From the NCBI RefSeq assembly GCF_052180215.1, contig NZ_CP197471.1, positions 2,886,001 through 2,950,000 of the forward strand: a DNA stretch of 64,000 nucleotides. The letters run 5' to 3'. The DNA comes from Pseudoneobacillus sp052180215 (GTDB lineage Bacteria > Bacillota > Bacilli > Bacillales > Cytobacillaceae). Positions 61,205-64,000 of this stretch are shown here, one piece after another. Under the pieces are notes generated by a model. That model had not been told where the DNA came from and did no database searches. It saw only the letters and a list, made by a program, of their open reading frames with translations. The translations under genes were made by a program, and so were the position numbers. Each line of letters begins with the position of its first letter. The first letter of the stretch is position 1.

Positions 61205-62104
61205 ATGACGCTTCATTTACCAAAAAAAGTGACTATTGTTGAAGTAGGACCTCGTGATGGCTTACAAAATGAAAAAAGTTTTATTCCGACAGAAGTAAAA
61301 AAACAATTTATTAACCGTCTGAAAAACGCAGGAATAAAAGAAATGGAGCTGACTTCGTTTGTATCACCAAAGTGGGTGCCACAAATGGGAGATGCAACCG
61401 AAATTGTTGCGGATTGCTTGGATTCAACTACACGAAATATTGTCTTGGCACCAAACCAAAAAGGAATAGACCGTGTCCTGGAAACCAATTGCAAGGCTGT
61501 GGCTGTTTTTGTTGGGGTTAGCAATACGTTTAACAAAAAAAATATCAATAAAACGACGGAAGAAAGTCTTGAAGAACTCAAACCAATTATAAAAAATTTA
61601 AAGGACCAAAACTTTTTTGTTCGCGCTTGTATATCGACTTCTTTTTATTGTCCATACGAAGGGAAAATAGAGGAAGAGGATACTCTGAAACTTTGTTCTG
61701 AATTTGTAGCAGCAGGCGTTGATGAATTAAGTATAGCTGATACCATCGGGATGGCTTCACCAGGGGAATCGTATTCTCTTTTTACAAAAATAAAAGAAGC
61801 CTTTCCTCATACTCTGATTAATGCTCATTTTCACGATACGCGTAAGATGGCACTGACGAATATCTTTGCTGCCTTACAGGCTGGAGTAGATCGTTTTGAT
61901 ACGTCTGCCGGCGGATTAGGCGGTTGCCCGTTTGCCCCTGGCGCTACTGGAAATGTTGCAACAGAGGATGTTGTTTACATGTTAGACCGTATGGGAATTG
62001 AAACAGGAATTGATTTAACTGAATTGGTAAAAGCGGTTGATATGGTGGCACCCTATTTATCAAGAAAAATCGATAGTACTTATTACCGTCTTCAGCATGC
62101 ATAA
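61205..62104 (+). CDS. mvaB: Hydroxymethylglutaryl-CoA lyase
   Basis: The 299-residue enzyme cleaves HMG-CoA to acetoacetate and acetyl-CoA, the last step of leucine breakdown. Visible motifs: EVGPRDGLQNE at the start, SIADTIGMA, AHFHDTRKMAL (metal-binding His), and GLGGCPFAPGATGN containing the active cysteine. AGGAGGGG precedes ATG 61205; the longer frame from 61145 lacks a site. Its product acetoacetate would be activated by the neighbouring ScoAB and cut by the thiolase. Confidence 0.92.
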   Translation: MTLHLPKKVTIVEVGPRDGLQNEKSFIPTEVKKQFINRLKNAGIKEMELTSFVSPKWVPQMGDATEIVADCLDSTTRNIVLAPNQKGIDRVLETNCKAVAVFVGVSNTFNKKNINKTTEESLEELKPIIKNLKDQNFFVRACISTSFYCPYEGKIEEEDTLKLCSEFVAAGVDELSIADTIGMASPGESYSLFTKIKEAFPHTLINAHFHDTRKMALTNIFAALQAGVDRFDTSAGGLGGCPFAPGATGNVATEDVVYMLDRMGIETGIDLTELVKAVDMVAPYLSRKIDSTYYRLQHA

Positions 62105-62161
62105 CCTTTGTTCGCTTTAACCATCTTAATAAAGAGAACAAGATGGAAGGAGTCGATTTTA

Positions 62162-62293
62162 GTGAGTCAAAAACGCGACAAAGGTTATAGTCAAAAAGGA
62201 AAGCCCAACGCAGACACAGGTAAACGTTTAATTTCAGCCGAGGAATTAGAATTAGCCATCCATCCGACAAAACGCCAGAATTCTCCGCAGTAA
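62162..62293 (+). CDS. Small hypothetical protein
   Basis: A 43-codon frame from GTG 62162 (GGAAGGAG 9 nt upstream) starts (M)SQKRDKGYSQKGKPNADTGK, is basic and soluble, and then RLISAEELELAIHP. I do not recognise it. The good ribosome-binding site and position just after mvaB suggest it may be translated. A repeat element begins at its stop codon. Confidence 0.55.
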   Translation: MSQKRDKGYSQKGKPNADTGKRLISAEELELAIHPTKRQNSPQ

Positions 62294-62417
62294 TCGAAAA
62301 GCGGAAGCGGCTTGATTAGCCCCGACAAGCATAAGCCACTCCATGAAAGAAGGTGTCTTTCCTTCATTCATGGAGTGGCTTATGACCTCGAGGGGCTAGC
62401 CGCTGAAGCTGGACATG
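62294..62417. repeat. Repeat element with the same arms as 25564-25813 but a different hairpin core
   Basis: It starts TCGAAAAGCGGAAGCGG and ends GAAGCTGGACATGA. The inner arms AGCCCCGACAAGC and GACCTCGAGGGGCTAG match the tandem units at 25564-25813 (inverted). The core is a different inverted repeat, TAAGCCACTCCATGA...TCATGGAGTGGCTTA. It begins directly at the stop of the small gene before it. Confidence 0.82.
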
Positions 62418-62437
62418 AATAAACGTTTTATCTTCTT

Positions 62438-62465
62438 AAGCCGCATTCTTTTGCGGCTTTTTTAT
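62438..62465 (+). terminator. Terminator after mvaB and the small gene
   Basis: AAGCCGCA (62438-62445) pairs with TGCGGCTT (62452-62459), followed by T6. Confidence 0.85.
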
Positions 62466-62517
62466 ATGATTGATGCTAAAATAAATAACGATTAGTTCCT
62501 TAGTAGGAGGTGTTTAC

Positions 62518-63447
62518 GTGAAAAAATTCATGCGCTCGCTATTATCTATTTTGGCGTTTTTATCAGCATTATCTGCCCTAGGTGTTTATTTTACCAATCG
62601 CCTCATGTATATCAAAAAGAAAAACGATGACTTAATCTTAGAAAGGGAAACAACAGCTGGCCGGTTTCTTCCTTTAGATTTCGATTTATTACCAAAACGT
62701 GAAGTTACGATTCAGTCCCCTTTTGGTTATCAATTAAAAGCCGTTTTAGCTGAGCCACATCGTACCAATTTGTACGTTATCATCTGTCATGGTGTAACCG
62801 AAAATAAGACAAATTCAGTGAAATATATGAATCTTTTCCTAAACCGCGGTTTTAATGTCCTGATTTACGACCATCGCAGACATGGCGAATCTGGAGGAAA
62901 AACAACTAGTTACGGTCATTATGAAAAAGACGATTTAAAAGCGGTTGTTGATTGGTTAAAAATTGAGAAGGGGCCTTTGCTTCAGCTAGGTATCCACGGT
63001 GAATCAATGGGGGCTGCTACCATGCTCCTTTATGCCGGAATGCTTGAAGATTCGGCCAATTTTTATATTGCGGATTGTCCTTTTTCAAGCTTTGAGGAGC
63101 AATTAGCTTATCGTCTAAAAAAAGAGATGAAGCTTCCTCCCAAAATTTTTCTTCCATTTGCAAATATTTTCTTAAAAATTCGAGAGGGTTACTCCATCAA
63201 GGAGGTTTCTCCTATTTCCTTCATTCAGAACATTAGAAAACCTGTTTTATTTATTCACAGTAAAAAAGACGATTACATATTGCCTTCCATGACCCTTGAA
63301 TTGTACGAAAAAAAACAAGGTCCCAAAAAACTGTACTTAGCAGAAAATGGCGTTCACGCTCAATCACTTAATGAAAATAAAGCAAAATATGAACAAGCCA
63401 TTGATGAGTTTTTGGAGGAGTTTGTATTTGCGGATGATATGATTTAA
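62518..63447 (+). CDS. yqkD: Alpha/beta hydrolase YqkD
   Basis: The 309-residue protein has an N-terminal membrane helix (about 6-26) and an alpha/beta-hydrolase fold with nucleophile Ser in GIHGESMGAAT, Asp in HSKKDDYILP and His in ENGVHAQSL. It matches YqkD; the substrate is unknown. The start is GTG with AGGAGG 7 nt upstream. Confidence 0.87.
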   Translation: MKKFMRSLLSILAFLSALSALGVYFTNRLMYIKKKNDDLILERETTAGRFLPLDFDLLPKREVTIQSPFGYQLKAVLAEPHRTNLYVIICHGVTENKTNSVKYMNLFLNRGFNVLIYDHRRHGESGGKTTSYGHYEKDDLKAVVDWLKIEKGPLLQLGIHGESMGAATMLLYAGMLEDSANFYIADCPFSSFEEQLAYRLKKEMKLPPKIFLPFANIFLKIREGYSIKEVSPISFIQNIRKPVLFIHSKKDDYILPSMTLELYEKKQGPKKLYLAENGVHAQSLNENKAKYEQAIDEFLEEFVFADDMI

Positions 63448-63460
63448 TTTCCAAACAATA

Positions 63461-63486
63461 AAAGAGAGCCAATTGGCTCTCTTTTT
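63461..63486 (+). terminator. Bidirectional terminator between yqkD and the nucleotidase gene
   Basis: AAAGAGAGCCAATTGGCTCTCTTT is a perfect palindrome with flanking A and T runs. Confidence 0.87.
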
Positions 63487-64000
63487 ATCTTTTCAGCAAA
63501 TCTTCCAGCTCTAACCAACTGTTTAATCTTGGCATTTTTACATGTTGATTGTATGAGTTATCAATAGCATATACATTTAACGGCAACTCCAATAATGTTT
63601 CTAGTACCTCTGGTTTATCATCAAAATAATAATCTAGTTCCATTTCTTGAATGATTTTAATTTTTTCTTCATCTTTCATCCCACAATAAAATTTTTCTTC
63701 ATCAACTGGGAAGCCATTTTTTATTAACCACTCTTTTGTTCCTTCAGCATACTGTTTATCTCGAGCAGTAATGTAATAAATTTCATGTCCTTCTTTTACT
63801 AATCGATTCAAAACTTCAACTGCATTAGGAAACGGAGGGCAATCCGAAAAATAGATTTCTTCCCTAAGACTCTTCCACAAACGCCCGCCTTCTTCCGCTG
63901 TCAACCCAAATGGTTCATGAATTTCTAAAGTCTTTAGCGTATGAAATTGTGCTAATTCAATTTGTTTATTCATTTTTTCATTATAAATATGAAAGGCATG
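63485..64000 (-). CDS. HAD-type nucleotidase (5'(3')-nucleotidase C-like), 5' end outside the window
   Basis: The visible 171 residues contain the later HAD motifs: FPNAVEVLNRLVKEGHEIYYITARDKQ (the ITAR threonine, motif II, here ITARD) and DYYFDDKPEVLE (acidic motif). The frame is open through the right edge (HAFHIYNEK before the ATG at 63973), and the N-terminal DxDxT motif that HAD enzymes need has not yet appeared. The real start must therefore lie beyond 64000. It resembles YqfW-type nucleotidases, with moderate confidence. Confidence 0.8.
   Translation of the reverse strand, partial: HAFHIYNEKMNKQIELAQFHTLKTLEIHEPFGLTAEEGGRLWKSLREEIYFSDCPPFPNAVEVLNRLVKEGHEIYYITARDKQYAEGTKEWLIKNGFPVDEEKFYCGMKDEEKIKIIQEMELDYYFDDKPEVLETLLELPLNVYAIDNSYNQHVKMPRLNSWLELEDLLKR

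Overview
The window is a stretch of chromosome from an AT-rich, endospore-forming member of the Bacillaceae (Bacillus sensu lato). Gene order largely follows the Bacillus subtilis region rpsA(ypfD)-cmk-ypeB-sleB-ypdA-gudB-ypbHGFED-recQ-ypbB-fer-serA-sigX-res-rluB-spm-dacB-scp-lysA-spoVA-spoIIA-pdp-drm-xerD-fur-spoIIM-nudF-yqkF-yqkE-yqkD. Most genes lie on the minus strand. I saw no rRNA, tRNA, CRISPR array, prophage or complete insertion sequence.

Layout. 1-6400: partial ribosomal protein S1 homologue, lipid and nucleotide enzymes (plsC, cmk), a c-di-GMP effector (ypfA), the germination pair sleB-ypeB and prsW. 6500-13000: asparaginase, bacillithiol-disulfide reductase, glutamate dehydrogenase gudB with a promoter and a cre-like box, the MecA paralogue mecB, a phosphoesterase and a CBS-ACT protein. 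13200-14300: the cotJABC spore-coat operon on the plus strand. 14360-18755: ypbF-E-D-recQ-ypbB. 19000-25500: ferredoxin, serA, a frameshifted PHP phosphatase, an M23/LysM hydrolase and the sigX-rsiX pair with a recognisable autoregulatory promoter. 25850-32780: resE/D/C/B/A and rluB (cytochrome c maturation and redox control). 33100-38830: spmB-spmA-dacB (spore cortex and core dehydration), a superoxide dismutase, ypuI and scpB-scpA (chromosome segregation). 39000-41500: ypuF, an orphan ribT and lysA. 41640-47780: a shortened spoVA cluster (AA, AB, AEa, AF), then spoIIAA-AB-sigF and dacF. 47900-51300: nucleoside catabolism (pdp, punA, drm). 51500-56330: xerD, yqzK, fur, spoIIM, an EndoQ-type nuclease, nudF and the 46-codon cell-division inhibitor gene mciZ. 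56400-64000: yqkF, a GrpB protein, yqkE, a ketone-body/leucine-catabolism block (scoB-scoA-thiolase divergent from mvaB), yqkD and a partial nucleotidase.

The sporulation genes cover successive stages: SigH/Spo0A control of spoIIA, SigF activation, engulfment (spoIIM), FtsZ inhibition in the mother cell (mciZ), cortex modification (dacB, dacF, spmAB), coat assembly (cotJ), dipicolinate handling (spoVA) and cortex lysis at germination (sleB/ypeB). Promoter motifs fitting SigA, SigE, SigF, SigH and SigX are visible.

The least explained material is intergenic. There are four copies of a ~165-bp non-autonomous element, three with clear 8-bp target duplications and one of these sitting on a stop codon. 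Two other repeat families have conserved arms and differing hairpin cores. A 25-bp-arm GC-rich palindrome stands next to one element copy. A terminator contains the next gene's Shine-Dalgarno sequence. I found no clearly new multi-gene system; the window is mostly conserved Bacillus core genome.
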